The position numbers were made by a program, and so were the translations under genes. The notes below the pieces were generated by a model, which had not been told where the DNA came from, made no database searches, and was given only the letters and a program-made list of their open reading frames with translations. From assembly GCA_015068135.1 (NCBI GenBank), contig SVLB01000007.1:1-64000 (forward strand): a stretch of DNA of 64,000 bases. The letters run 5' to 3'. Positions 49,772 to 57,670 of this stretch are shown in pieces. The DNA comes from Oscillospiraceae bacterium (GTDB lineage Bacteria; Bacillota; Clostridia; Oscillospirales; Oscillospiraceae). Numbering within the stretch: the first letter of the stretch is position 1; every line of letters begins with the position of its first letter.

Positions 49772-50293
49772 ATGAAACGAAATATTGAAGTTTGGGACTA
49801 TGCCGGTACGATTTTGGAGCAGACCGGAAAGGGTGTGCTTCTGACCACCAAGGCAAAGGGCAAGGTCAATACCATGACCATTGGCTGGGGTACTTTGGGT
49901 ATTGAATGGGGAAAGCCCATTTATACGGTCTTTGTCCGGGAAAGCCGGCACACCAAGAACATGCTGGAGGAAAACGGGGAATTTACCGTCAATGTTCCCA
50001 TGGGACAGGTGGACAAGAATATTTTGGCAGTCTGCGGCACCAAATCCGGCAGGGATATGGATAAGATCGCCCAGCTCGGTCTGCATCTGGAGGAGCCGGA
50101 GACTATCTCCGTCCCCGGGATCCGGGAACTGCCTCTGACCTTGGAATGCAAGGTCATTTATAAGCAGGATCAGGACCCCAAGGCCATTGACAAAGCATGT
50201 GACGAGCGGTATTACGCCAAGGGTACGCCCAATGAGGGGGATTACCACACGGCCTATTACGGCCTGATCACCGCGGCCTATGTGATCGAATAA
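49772..50293 (+). CDS. Flavin reductase-like / FMN-binding split-barrel protein
   Basis: This 173-residue flavin reductase-domain protein (GKGVLLTTKAKGKVNTMTIG, YTVFVRESRHTKNMLEENGE, FTVNVPMGQ) is a short FMN-binding protein, probably cytoplasmic, moving electrons from NAD(P)H to flavin or acting as a redox sensor. The ATG at 49772 has GGAGG upstream; an earlier in-frame start at 49748 lacks one. It lies 29 bp after argS, so it may be co-transcribed. A very stable hairpin follows. Confidence 0.85.
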   Translation: MKRNIEVWDYAGTILEQTGKGVLLTTKAKGKVNTMTIGWGTLGIEWGKPIYTVFVRESRHTKNMLEENGEFTVNVPMGQVDKNILAVCGTKSGRDMDKIAQLGLHLEEPETISVPGIRELPLTLECKVIYKQDQDPKAIDKACDERYYAKGTPNEGDYHTAYYGLITAAYVIE

Positions 50294-50294
50294 A

Positions 50295-50342
50295 ATATTG
50301 CCCCCTGCTATATGCGATCCGGCATATAGCAGGGGGCAATAT
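50295..50342. terminator. Long hairpin between flavin reductase gene and obgE
   Basis: A 21-bp perfect stem (50295-50315 with 50322-50342) with a 6-nt loop fills nearly all of the convergent gap. There is no clear T-run, so it may act by strength or as an RNase barrier. Confidence 0.65.
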
Positions 50343-50348
50343 GATTGA

Positions 50349-51623
50349 TTATCTCTGGTACTCGAATTCCATGTCGTACACATCCACCACGTCGCCGTCC
50401 TGGATGCCCATTTCTTCCAGCCGGGCGAACAGACCGCATTTGTGAAGCTGGGTATCGAAATAGTTCCGGGACTCGTAGTCGTCGAAATTGATGTTGTAGA
50501 TCAGCCGCTCCAGCCATTTGCCGGTGACGACCCAGGTGTTGCCGAAATGCTCGATCTCCAGGGCGTTGGGATCGCCCGTCTCGATCTCCGGGGCCACATA
50601 GTCAGCCTCGTAAACGGTGACCGGGGGGAGGGTACGGAGCTTTTCTGCCGCAACCCACATGAGGTTCCGGGTACCCTGGGTGGTACCGGCGCTGATCTCA
50701 TAGAGCTCACAGCCCAATTCCTCCACATGCTTACGCAGGCGCTCCAGGTTGTCGGAATCCGGGGGCAGCAGATCGGTTTTGTTGGCGGCTACGATCATGG
50801 GGCGGTTGCTCAGGTCCACACTGTAGTCGTGCAGCTCTGCGCAAATGGCATCGAAATCCGTCACCGGGTCCCGACCCTCAGAGCCGGATACGTCTACCAC
50901 ATGAACCAAAAGCCGGCAGCGGTCAATATGCCGCAAAAAATCATGGCCCAGGCCCGCGCCCTCTGCGGCACCTTCAATGATGCCGGGGATATCTGCCATG
51001 ACAAAGGACACGCCCTCGTCCACGAAGATTACGCCCAGGTTGGGAAACAAAGTGGTAAAATGGTAGTTGGCGATCTTGGGACGGGCGTTGGAGGTGACGG
51101 AGAGCAAGGTGGACTTGCCCACATTGGGAAAGCCAACAAGACCTACGTCAGCCAGCAGCTTCAATTCCAGGACCACATCCCGTTCCTGACCGGCAATGCC
51201 TGCCTTGGCAAACCGGGGGACCTGCCGGGTGGGCGTGGCGTAATGGGCGTTGCCCCAGCCACCGCGACCGCCCTTGGCAAGGACAAAATCCTCACCGGTG
51301 GACATATCCACAATGATCTGATTCGTGGCGGCATCCCGGACTACGGTGCCTCTGGGGACCTGGATGATCAGGTTTTCACCCCGCTTGCCGCTCATTTTCC
51401 GTCCCTGACCGTTGGCACCGGCCTGGGCGGCATACTTGCGCTTATAGCGGAAGTCCAAAAGGGTGGACATATGGTCGCTGACCCGCAGGACCACACTGCC
51501 GCCGTGACCGCCGTCACCGCCGTCGGGGCCGCCGGAGGCCACATATTTTTCCCGGTGGAAGGCAACGGCACCGTCACCGCCGCGACCGCCTACCACGGTA
51601 ATGCGAACTTTATCAACAAACAT
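50349..51623 (-). CDS. obgE: GTPase ObgE/CgtA
   Basis: This 424-residue Obg GTPase works in 50S ribosome assembly and stress responses. The glycine-rich Obg fold (FVDKVRITVVGGRGGDGAVA, KYVASGGPDGGDGGHGG) covers about residues 1-160. The G domain follows with GFPNVGKSTLL (G1), FTTLFPNLG, MADIPGIIEGA (G3) and ANKTDLL (G4). The C-terminal OCT domain ends the protein. The ATG at 51623 has AAGGAGGT upstream; the extension to 51746 is repeat DNA. It lies downstream of the rplU-prp-rpmA operon on the same strand, the usual Firmicutes order, but a terminator and a word hairpin separate them. Confidence 0.95.
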   Translation of the reverse strand: MFVDKVRITVVGGRGGDGAVAFHREKYVASGGPDGGDGGHGGSVVLRVSDHMSTLLDFRYKRKYAAQAGANGQGRKMSGKRGENLIIQVPRGTVVRDAATNQIIVDMSTGEDFVLAKGGRGGWGNAHYATPTRQVPRFAKAGIAGQERDVVLELKLLADVGLVGFPNVGKSTLLSVTSNARPKIANYHFTTLFPNLGVIFVDEGVSFVMADIPGIIEGAAEGAGLGHDFLRHIDRCRLLVHVVDVSGSEGRDPVTDFDAICAELHDYSVDLSNRPMIVAANKTDLLPPDSDNLERLRKHVEELGCELYEISAGTTQGTRNLMWVAAEKLRTLPPVTVYEADYVAPEIETGDPNALEIEHFGNTWVVTGKWLERLIYNINFDDYESRNYFDTQLHKCGLFARLEEMGIQDGDVVDVYDMEFEYQR

Positions 51624-51662
51624 AAAACTACCTCCTTGTAAAAAGGGTGTGCAAATCGTGTT

Positions 51663-51736
51663 ATAAAATGTAAAATGCAAAGTGCAAAATGCAAAATGGG
51701 GACTTTCATTTTGCACTTTGCGTTTTGCGTTTTCCA
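51663..51736. repeat. GCAAA-word hairpin repeat
   Basis: AAATGTAAAATGCAAAG-type words at left, complements at right; GCAAAGTGCAAAATG (51677-51691) pairs perfectly with 51707-51721. The same words appear in the citC-citD gap (34842-34858). It lies between rpmA and obgE. Confidence 0.65.
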
Positions 51737-51747
51737 TTCTTATCATG

Positions 51748-51780
51748 AAAAAAGCTGCCGCAAAAGGTTGCGGCAGCTTT
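51748..51780 (-). terminator. Terminator after rpmA
   Basis: AAAGCTGCCGCAA (51751-51763) pairs with TTGCGGCAGCTTT (51768-51780). On the minus strand a T6 run follows. Confidence 0.85.
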
Positions 51781-51798
51781 CCAAGCTTCTTTTCGTGA

Positions 51799-52083
51799 TT
51801 ACTGCTCAGCAGCGTACACGGAGCACTGACGGCGATCCTTGCCCTTGCGCTCGAAACGGACAGTGCCGTCTACCAGAGCGAACAGGGTGTCATCACTGCC
51901 GATACCGACATTGACACCGGGATGGATGTGAGTGCCTCTCTGGCGAACCAGAATGTTGCCAGCCAGAACGAACTGACCGTCAGCACGCTTAACGCCCAGA
52001 CGCTTAGCCTCGGAATCACGACCGTTCTTGGTAGAACCGCCGCCCTTGTGGTGAGCGAAGAACTGAATACCAATCTTCAGCAT
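51799..52083 (-). CDS. rpmA: Ribosomal protein bL27 with cleavable N-terminus
   Basis: This 94-residue bL27 of the large subunit begins MLKIGIQFF, the Firmicutes extension that is removed before [15 protein letters not shown] by the Prp protease encoded immediately upstream. The mature N-terminus reaches the peptidyl transferase centre. The gene is third in rplU-prp-rpmA and follows prp by 4 bp. A terminator lies at 51748-51780. Confidence 0.96.
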   Translation of the reverse strand: MLKIGIQFFAHHKGGGSTKNGRDSEAKRLGVKRADGQFVLAGNILVRQRGTHIHPGVNVGIGSDDTLFALVDGTVRFERKGKDRRQCSVYAAEQ

Positions 52084-52087
52084 GGTG

Positions 52088-52411
52088 TTACACCTCCAAA
52101 ACTTCGATAAAATCAGGATATTGATCCCGCAGGTCGATCAGATACACCATCATTCCGGCAAGTACTGCCTGGATGGTGTCCTCTTCCTCGCAGGATGCGG
52201 GGAGGGTCAGAGTGATGCGGGCATCTTCCTCTTTGACCCGTACCTTGGCTTTGGCTCCACACACATCATTGATGGTGGCCTCGACCATGGTAACGACAGC
52301 GGAAATAGCAGCGCAGACAATATCTGCACCGGACTCAGCGTAACCGCTGTGACCGCTGACGGAGAACCCGGTAATTCTCTCATTTTCCCGGAAAAATTCG
52401 CATCTGGTCAT
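52088..52411 (-). CDS. prp: Ribosomal processing cysteine protease Prp
   Basis: This 107-residue protein of the YsxB/Prp family has its catalytic pair in [20 protein letters not shown] (His and Cys). Prp cuts the N-terminal extension from bL27, which is required for ribosome function. The gene sits between rplU and rpmA with gaps of 2 and 4 bp, the conserved order in Firmicutes. Confidence 0.94.
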   Translation of the reverse strand: MTRCEFFRENERITGFSVSGHSGYAESGADIVCAAISAVVTMVEATINDVCGAKAKVRVKEEDARITLTLPASCEEEDTIQAVLAGMMVYLIDLRDQYPDFIEVLEV

Positions 52412-52413
52412 AA

Positions 52414-52725
52414 TTACAGAGCGATCTTGGTGATCTCCACCTTGGTGTAGGGCTGACGATGGCCCTGCTTCTTCTTCTCGTTCTTCTTGGCCTTGTACTT
52501 GAAGACGATGACCTTCTTGGCCTTGCCGGTCTTGATGATCTTAGCCTCGACGGAAGCACCCTCCACAACGGGAGCGCCGATCTTGGAGTTCTCACCGTCC
52601 AGGATAGCCAGGACCTGCTCGAACTTCACGGCAGCCTCAGCTTCGCCCTCCAGCTTCTCGATGTACAGGACATCACCCTCGCTGACGGTATACTGCTTGC
52701 CACCGGTCACGATAACTGCTTTCAT
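52414..52725 (-). CDS. rplU: Ribosomal protein bL21
   Basis: This 103-residue bL21 ([20 protein letters not shown], then [14 protein letters not shown] at the C-terminus) is a large-subunit rRNA-binding protein. I chose the ATG at 52725 with AGGTGA upstream; a longer frame to 52827 only reads the leader. The leader at 52726-52810 holds hairpins that may be an L21-type autoregulatory structure. Confidence 0.95.
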   Translation of the reverse strand: MKAVIVTGGKQYTVSEGDVLYIEKLEGEAEAAVKFEQVLAILDGENSKIGAPVVEGASVEAKIIKTGKAKKVIVFKYKAKKNEKKKQGHRQPYTKVEITKIAL

Positions 52726-52810
52726 TTCTTTTTCACCTACTTTTAATTGTGTAGTCTCGCTTTTAAGGCGGGTGCATTTGGGCGCACCAACTTGAGCCTC
52801 TTCAATGCGG
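52726..52810 (-). ncRNA. Candidate L21 leader in the rplU mRNA
   Basis: Between the promoter and the rplU start the minus-strand transcript contains GGTGCG-CCCAAA-TGCACC and GCC-TTAAAA-GC type stems. Position and size fit the known ribosomal L21 leader of Firmicutes, but I cannot compare it with a covariance model. Confidence 0.45.
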
Positions 52811-52817
52811 CTGTCCC

Positions 52818-52846
52818 ATTTTAGCAAATCAGGAAGGAAAAGTCAA
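52818..52846 (-). promoter_or_regulatory. rplU operon promoter
   Basis: On the minus strand TTGACT (52846-52841), 17 bp, TAAAAT (52823-52818); transcription would start near 52811. Confidence 0.7.
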
Positions 52847-52866
52847 GTATTTTTTACGGGTTTTCG

Positions 52867-52895
52867 TTGCTTTTTTGCCTGCTTTTTGCTATCAT
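52867..52895 (+). promoter_or_regulatory. Promoter of the NusG-II protein gene
   Basis: TTGCTT at 52867-52872, 17 bp, TATCAT at 52890-52895, divergent from the rplU promoter. Confidence 0.5.
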
Positions 52896-52920
52896 AGAGA
52901 AAAAATCACGGGAGAGGGTT

Positions 52921-53277
52921 ATGAAGACCAAATATTGGGTGATTGCCCTTGGGGCTTTATTTATATTGTGTTTGGGATTGAGCATCTGGCTGCTGATGCC
53001 AGGGGAGGCGGCTCAGGCGGTGGAGGTTCGGTCCGGCGGGAAGCTTTTGTATACGCTACCCTTGGATACGGATACCCAAGTCACGGTCACCAATGGGCAA
53101 GGGAGCAATACGGTGACGGTCCGGGACGGTAAGGTTGCCGTTACCCAGGCCAACTGCCCCGATGGGCATTGTATGGCCCGGGGCTTCTGCCACAGCGGTG
53201 CATCCATTGTGTGTCTGCCAAACAGCCTGGTGCTGTCCTTTACAGATGGCGGAGAATTGGATGCCATAGCAGGCTAA
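52921..53277 (+). CDS. NusG domain II-containing membrane-anchored protein
   Basis: This 118-residue protein has one N-terminal membrane segment (WVIALGALFILCLGLSIWLL) and an external domain of the NusG domain II type, with YTLPLDTDTQVTVTN and the CPDGHCMARGFCHSGASIVCLPN block, whose four cysteines and two histidines are typical of this small clostridial family. Function is unknown; such genes often sit near heptaprenyl synthase and electron-transport genes, not seen here. The ATG at 52921 follows GAGAGGG. Confidence 0.8.
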   Translation: MKTKYWVIALGALFILCLGLSIWLLMPGEAAQAVEVRSGGKLLYTLPLDTDTQVTVTNGQGSNTVTVRDGKVAVTQANCPDGHCMARGFCHSGASIVCLPNSLVLSFTDGGELDAIAG

Positions 53278-53287
53278 ATCATAGGGT

Positions 53288-53364
53288 TGTGCCACCCGAC
53301 TCACCTCTTGACAAATTAGAACAAACGTTCTATAATGACGTCAGGAGGTGAGCCGGGTGGCACA
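53288..53364. repeat. 20-bp inverted repeat around the SOS promoter of the polymerase gene
   Basis: Left arm 53288-53307 and right arm 53345-53364 are complementary at 19 of 20 positions. The promoter lies wholly between them. The right arm contains most of the AGGAGG ribosome site and the GTG start codon at 53357; the left arm is upstream of the promoter and absent from its transcript. Confidence 0.85.
53308..53336 (+). promoter_or_regulatory. SOS promoter with LexA box
   Basis: TTGACA at 53308-53313, 17 bp, TATAAT at 53331-53336: full consensus. Inside the spacer, GAAC-AAAC-GTTC at 53319-53330 is a perfect Gram-positive LexA (DinR) box. LexA bound there would block RNA polymerase until DNA damage. 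Confidence 0.92.
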
Positions 53365-54868
53365 GCGTTATTATTTGGCTATTGATCTGAAATCCTTTTA
53401 TGCCTCGGTGGAGTGTGTGGACCGGGGGCTGGATCCTTTGCATACCAATTTGGTGGTGGCAGATGCCGCCCGGACGGATAAGACCATTTGTCTTGCGGTT
53501 TCTCCCAGCCTGAAGGCTTTCGGGGTGCCGGGGCGGCCCAGGCTCTTTGAGGTGATCCAACAGGTGGCCCAGGTGAATGCACAGCGGCAAATGACTGCCG
53601 GAAGGCAGTCCGGCAAGTCCTGGGATGCCAGGGAACTTGCCGATCACCCGGAACTGGGGGTGGATTATATTGTTGCACCGCCCAGAATGGCCCGGTATAT
53701 GGCGTTCAGCGCCCGGGTGTATGAGGTGTATCTTAAATATGTAGCCCCGGAGGATATCCATGTGTATTCCGTGGATGAGGTGTTTATAGATGTGACGCCT
53801 TATTTGCGCTACCGGGGCGTGGGTCCTATGGAATTTGGCAGAGAAATCATTCAGGACGTTCTGCAGACCACGGGCATCACCGCCACCGCCGGAGTAGGGA
53901 CCAATCTGTACCTTTGCAAGGTCGCCATGGACATTGTGGCGAAGAAAATGGAGGCCGATGCCGATGGGGTGCGGATGGCCTATTTGGATGAAGCGGCCTA
54001 CCGCCGCCTTTTGTGGGATCATCGCCCCATTACGGATTTTTGGCGAGTGGGCAGAGGCTATGCCAAAAGACTGGAAAAGGTCGGTATCCGCACCATGGGG
54101 CAGATCGCCCGGTGTTCCCTGGGAAGACCCAATGATTATTACAATGAAGAACTGCTATACAAGATCTTCGGTGTGAATGCGGAGCTTCTGATCGACCATG
54201 CCTGGGGCTGGGAGCCCTGCACCCTGGACCGGATCAAAGCTTACAGACCCATGACCAACTGTTTAAGCTCCGGGCAGGTGCTGCATTGCCCCTATACCTG
54301 GGAAAAGGCGGGGCTGATCCTGCGGGAAATGGCGGATCTTCTGAGCCTGGACCTGGTGGAAAAGGGCCTTTTGACCGATCAGCTGGTGCTGACAGTGGGC
54401 TATGATATCGAGAATCTAAAAGACCCCAATACCCGCTATACCGGACAGGTGGTCGTGGACCATTACGGCAGAGCCGTACCCAAGCACGGACATGGGACGG
54501 TGAATCTGCCCTTTCCCACTTCTTCCACCCGGCTGATCACCCAGGGGTATATGGAGCTGTTTGCGAAAATTACGGACCCGGGGCTTTTGATCCGGCGGCT
54601 GAATCTCACCGCCAACCGGGTAGTGCCGGAAAGCCGGGTGCAGAGAGAGGAAGCACCCCTGCAGCTGGACCTGTTCTCCGATCCGGCAGAGCAGGAACGG
54701 AAGGACCGGGTATGCCGGGCGGCTTTGGACCGGGAAAAGCGCAGACAGCAGGCGGTACTGCACATCAAACGGAAATTCGGCAAAAATGCCATTTTACGGG
54801 GGATGAACCTGGAGGAAGGGGCTACGGCGGCAGACCGGAATCGGCAGATCGGAGGGCATAAGGCATAA
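53357..54868 (+). CDS. Y-family DNA polymerase (UmuC/DinB-like, SOS controlled)
   Basis: This 503-residue translesion polymerase has catalytic motifs YLAIDLKSFYASVECVDR near the start and VYSVDEVFIDVT with the metal-binding acids near residue 140. A helix-hairpin-helix region (FWRVGRGYAKRLEKVGI), a little-finger domain, and a beta-clamp peptide QLDLF near residue 440 follow. It fits the UmuC-like group that travels with YolD-like partners in Firmicutes. I chose GTG 53357, 8 nt after AGGAGG, over GTG 53348, which is inside that site. It is repressed by LexA at 53319-53330, and a flanking inverted repeat may hide its start in longer transcripts. The YolD-like gene follows after 1 bp. Confidence 0.92.
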   Translation: MAQRYYLAIDLKSFYASVECVDRGLDPLHTNLVVADAARTDKTICLAVSPSLKAFGVPGRPRLFEVIQQVAQVNAQRQMTAGRQSGKSWDARELADHPELGVDYIVAPPRMARYMAFSARVYEVYLKYVAPEDIHVYSVDEVFIDVTPYLRYRGVGPMEFGREIIQDVLQTTGITATAGVGTNLYLCKVAMDIVAKKMEADADGVRMAYLDEAAYRRLLWDHRPITDFWRVGRGYAKRLEKVGIRTMGQIARCSLGRPNDYYNEELLYKIFGVNAELLIDHAWGWEPCTLDRIKAYRPMTNCLSSGQVLHCPYTWEKAGLILREMADLLSLDLVEKGLLTDQLVLTVGYDIENLKDPNTRYTGQVVVDHYGRAVPKHGHGTVNLPFPTSSTRLITQGYMELFAKITDPGLLIRRLNLTANRVVPESRVQREEAPLQLDLFSDPAEQERKDRVCRAALDREKRRQQAVLHIKRKFGKNAILRGMNLEEGATAADRNRQIGGHKA

Positions 54869-54869
54869 T

Positions 54870-55280
54870 ATGGACAGCTATCAGGATATTATCCATTTGC
54901 AAAGACCGGTATCCTCCCGGCATGCCCCCATGTCCATGGAGGATCGGGCGGCGCAGTTTGCACCCTTTGCTGCGTTGACCGGCTACGACGGGGTGATTGC
55001 GGAGACAGGACGGCTCACCGAAACCTGGGGAGAATTGGCAGAGGGGGCGTTGGAGGAACTGGACGAGGCCTTGCACGCGGTGGAAGCGGTGCTGGATACC
55101 CAGCCCCAGGTGACGGTGACCCGGTTTTGCCCCGATGGGCGAAAAGCCGGTGGCGCCTATGTGACGAGTACCGGAAGGGTGAAAAAAATGGACCCTTATG
55201 AAAGGGTCCTGGTGTTTACCGACGGCACAAAGATCCCTATGGATGGCATCGTGGCGGTGCGTATGGAAAATGCCAAATGA
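54870..55280 (+). CDS. YolD-like protein
   Basis: This 136-residue protein has the YolD core: RHAPMSMEDRAAQFAPFAAL near the start, then a beta-rich domain (GRVKKMDPYERVLVFTDGTK). YolD-like proteins pair with Y-family polymerases in Firmicutes and are thought to play a UmuD-like partner role. It starts 1 bp after the polymerase stop, so it belongs to the same SOS operon. Confidence 0.85.
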   Translation: MDSYQDIIHLQRPVSSRHAPMSMEDRAAQFAPFAALTGYDGVIAETGRLTETWGELAEGALEELDEALHAVEAVLDTQPQVTVTRFCPDGRKAGGAYVTSTGRVKKMDPYERVLVFTDGTKIPMDGIVAVRMENAK

Positions 55281-55307
55281 TAAATTGTGGCATCATTGCT
55301 ATGAAAA

Positions 55308-55322
55308 TGTTATTTCGGTGCG
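55308..55322. repeat. 15-bp sequence shared with the hairpin at 63161-63208
   Basis: TGTTATTTCGGTGCG occurs here and at 63181-63195. GATAAATTG is near both copies. It is probably a decayed copy of the same palindromic repeat, lying between the YolD gene and the aldo/keto reductase gene. Confidence 0.4.
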
Positions 55323-55357
55323 TTGCAGGGACAGCCGGGGGACGATGGTCTCTGCAG

Positions 55358-56461
55358 CTATTTTTCCGCGAAGGCTTCGGCGACTTCCTTCAGCAGCTGG
55401 CGGATGGGCAGGTGCTGAGGACAGGCGGTTTCGCATTTACCGCAGGCCACGCAGGCATCGGGGCCTACATGGACATTGCTGTAGTAAAAGCTGCTGTTCC
55501 AGCTGTTCCACTGCTTTTTGGCATTCATGCAGGCAAAAATATCCGGAATGGACACCTGCTGAGGGCAAACCTCCATGCAGTAGCGGCAGGCAGTGCAGGG
55601 GATCAGGTGGCGGTTCTTGAGAATATCGCATACTTGCTCCAGGGCTTCCAGTTCTGTTTCACTCAGGGGCTGGAAGTTTTTCATAAAGCCGCAGTTTTCC
55701 ACCACCATATCCAGGTTGGACATACCTGACAGCACCATCCGGATCCCGTCAAATCCGGCGGCAAAGCGGATGGCGTAACTGGCGGGACTTCCGCCCTTCA
55801 GACCGTCCAAAATCTGCTTGGCCTCTGCGGGAAGATTTACCAGACTGCCGCCCTTGACCGGTTCCATAACGATTACCGGCTTTCCGTGCTTGCGGCAGAC
55901 CTCATAGCATTTCCGGGACTCCACAGAGGGGTCTTCGTAGTCTGCGTAGTTGAACTGGATCTGCACGACCTCAATTTGGGGGTATTCTGTGAGGATCTGA
56001 TCCAAAACTGTGGCTTTGTCGTGGAAGGAGATGCCCAAATGACGGATCTTGCCCTGGGCTTTTAGTTCCAGCGCGGTCTCATAGGCGCGGCAGGCTTTGT
56101 ATTTGGCAAAATTCTCCCGATCCTGGGCGTGCATAAGGTAAAAATCAAAGTATTCCACACCGCAGGCATCCAGCTGACTTTCAAACAGAGGGAGAATATC
56201 CTCGTTTTTCTGGAAATGCCCACAGGAAAGCTTGTTGGTGAGTATGTACCGGTCACGGGGGTAGCGGGAGGTCAGACAGCTGCGCAGGGCCAGCTCGCTT
56301 TGACCGTCCAGGTAGCCGTGGGCTGTGTCAAAGTAGTTAAAGCCTTCGTTTAAAAAATGATCTACCATCCGACAAAAGGCGGCTTCGTTGACCTTTCCGT
56401 CCTCCAAAGGCAGACGCATGACACCAAAGCCGAAATTCTTTTTTACAGTTTCAAAACACAT
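55358..56461 (-). CDS. Aldo/keto reductase with two [4Fe-4S] clusters
   Basis: This 367-residue protein has an aldo/keto reductase barrel (GFGVMRLP, FDTAHGYLDGQSE, YILTNKLSCG, FYLMHAQDRENF) joined to a C-terminal ferredoxin-like domain with CTACRYCMEVCP and CVACGKCETACP. This architecture is common in anaerobic Clostridia and suggests electron delivery from ferredoxin to a carbonyl substrate in the cytoplasm. I chose the ATG at 56461, 7 nt after GAAAGGAG. It is convergent with the YolD gene, and the substrate is unknown. Confidence 0.9.
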   Translation of the reverse strand: MCFETVKKNFGFGVMRLPLEDGKVNEAAFCRMVDHFLNEGFNYFDTAHGYLDGQSELALRSCLTSRYPRDRYILTNKLSCGHFQKNEDILPLFESQLDACGVEYFDFYLMHAQDRENFAKYKACRAYETALELKAQGKIRHLGISFHDKATVLDQILTEYPQIEVVQIQFNYADYEDPSVESRKCYEVCRKHGKPVIVMEPVKGGSLVNLPAEAKQILDGLKGGSPASYAIRFAAGFDGIRMVLSGMSNLDMVVENCGFMKNFQPLSETELEALEQVCDILKNRHLIPCTACRYCMEVCPQQVSIPDIFACMNAKKQWNSWNSSFYYSNVHVGPDACVACGKCETACPQHLPIRQLLKEVAEAFAEK

Positions 56462-56584
56462 AGCGTTGCTCCTTTCATTTTTTGACATTGTACCATAAAC
56501 TGTCGGGAAAATCCATAAATTAAGAAGAAAAAATGAATAAAACCTATCAAATGTGACTGAATCGTAAATTCTGAAAGATTTCGC

Positions 56585-56613
56585 TTGCTTTTTTATGTGG
56601 CTTCCTATATAAT
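56585..56613 (+). promoter_or_regulatory. Promoter of the TTEA-repeat lipoprotein gene
   Basis: TTGCTT at 56585-56590, 17 bp, TATAAT at 56608-56613, followed by a GC-rich GCGCTTGCGCGCTGCGCA stretch in the leader. Confidence 0.65.
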
Positions 56614-56667
56614 GGCGCTTGCGCGCTGCGCACTGAAAAAATTATTATATTGAATGGAGAATACAAA

Positions 56668-57669
56668 ATGAAAAAGATCGTTTGCCTGCTTTTGGCACTG
56701 GTCCTGACCCTGTCCCTGGCTGCTTGTGCCAAGGAAGAGGACACCAAGACCACAACCGCGGCTACTACCGAAGCCACCACTGAGGCCACTACCGAGGCTA
56801 CCACCGAAGCCACTACCGAGGGTACCACCGAGGCTGTCGTCGAGGGCATCACCCAGCTGTTCCTGTCCTACGGCCCCAACTTCAACGAGACCTATGCGCT
56901 GTCCGCTTATATCCAGGACGACGGCACTGCTTACGTTGAGTATCAGGGCGAGGTCCGCAAGGTCAATCCTGCCATGGACGCATCTGTGATGGCGGAGTTC
57001 ACCGAGGCCTTTGAGAACACCGGCCTGGCAGAGCTGAATGGCTCCGAGGTCTGGGAGGAGGGCGAAGCTTCCTGCTCCATGTCCGTTATGTATGGCGATG
57101 GAACGATGCTCACTGCCAACTTTGGCGGTGCAGAGCCCAATGCCGACTTCATGGCCGGTTATAAGGTCGTGAAGACCGCCTTTGAGAATGTTCTGATCAA
57201 TACCCCCGAGTATGTTCCCCAGCCTGCTGTGATGGGTGAGGTGGACGAGACTCTGCTGGCGGAGATCAACGGCATCCTGAATGAGTCCGGTCTGGAGCCT
57301 CTGGATATGTTCACCATCAGCCAGATCCTCGACGACGAGAACTTTGCTTACGCCGCCGGCCTGACCAATGCTACCGGCATTGATGCCGCTGCTTCCTGCG
57401 CTCCCGGCATGATGACCAGCGCATACTCCCTGGTTCTGGTGACCCTGACCGAGGATGCGGATGCTGCTGCCATCGCTGCTGATTTCGAGGCCAATATCGA
57501 CTGGCTGAAGTGGGTCTGCGTGCAGCCCACCAACGCCCTGATCGCCGAGAAGGACAACATGCTCCTGTGCCTGCTGGCCGCTGACGAGGCCTACACGGAC
57601 ACTGCCGCTGCGATTGCCGCTGCTGAGTGGACTGAGGTCAAGACCCTGAATAACCCCAACATGGGCTAA
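56668..57669 (+). CDS. Lipoprotein with TTEA tandem-repeat stalk
   Basis: This 333-residue lipoprotein starts MKKIVCLLLALVLTLSLAAC, with the lipid-modified Cys20. Residues 33-56 are six tandem four-residue repeats (TTEA, one TTEG), a flexible, Thr-rich stalk that may be glycosylated. The remaining 275 residues form an acidic external domain (LFLSYGPNFNETYALSAYIQ onward) that I cannot assign. The ATG at 56668 has GGAG upstream and a strong promoter at 56585-56613. It is monocistronic, with a terminator at 57671-57710. The repeats are encoded by near-identical 12-bp units and may change number by slippage. Confidence 0.75.
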   Translation: MKKIVCLLLALVLTLSLAACAKEEDTKTTTAATTEATTEATTEATTEATTEGTTEAVVEGITQLFLSYGPNFNETYALSAYIQDDGTAYVEYQGEVRKVNPAMDASVMAEFTEAFENTGLAELNGSEVWEEGEASCSMSVMYGDGTMLTANFGGAEPNADFMAGYKVVKTAFENVLINTPEYVPQPAVMGEVDETLLAEINGILNESGLEPLDMFTISQILDDENFAYAAGLTNATGIDAAASCAPGMMTSAYSLVLVTLTEDADAAAIAADFEANIDWLKWVCVQPTNALIAEKDNMLLCLLAADEAYTDTAAAIAAAEWTEVKTLNNPNMG

Positions 57670-57670
57670 T

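Noticed and set aside
51624-51746. Longer ObgE start at 51746
   Set aside because: The extension translates the GCAAA-word hairpin; ATG 51623 has a full AAGGAGGT site.
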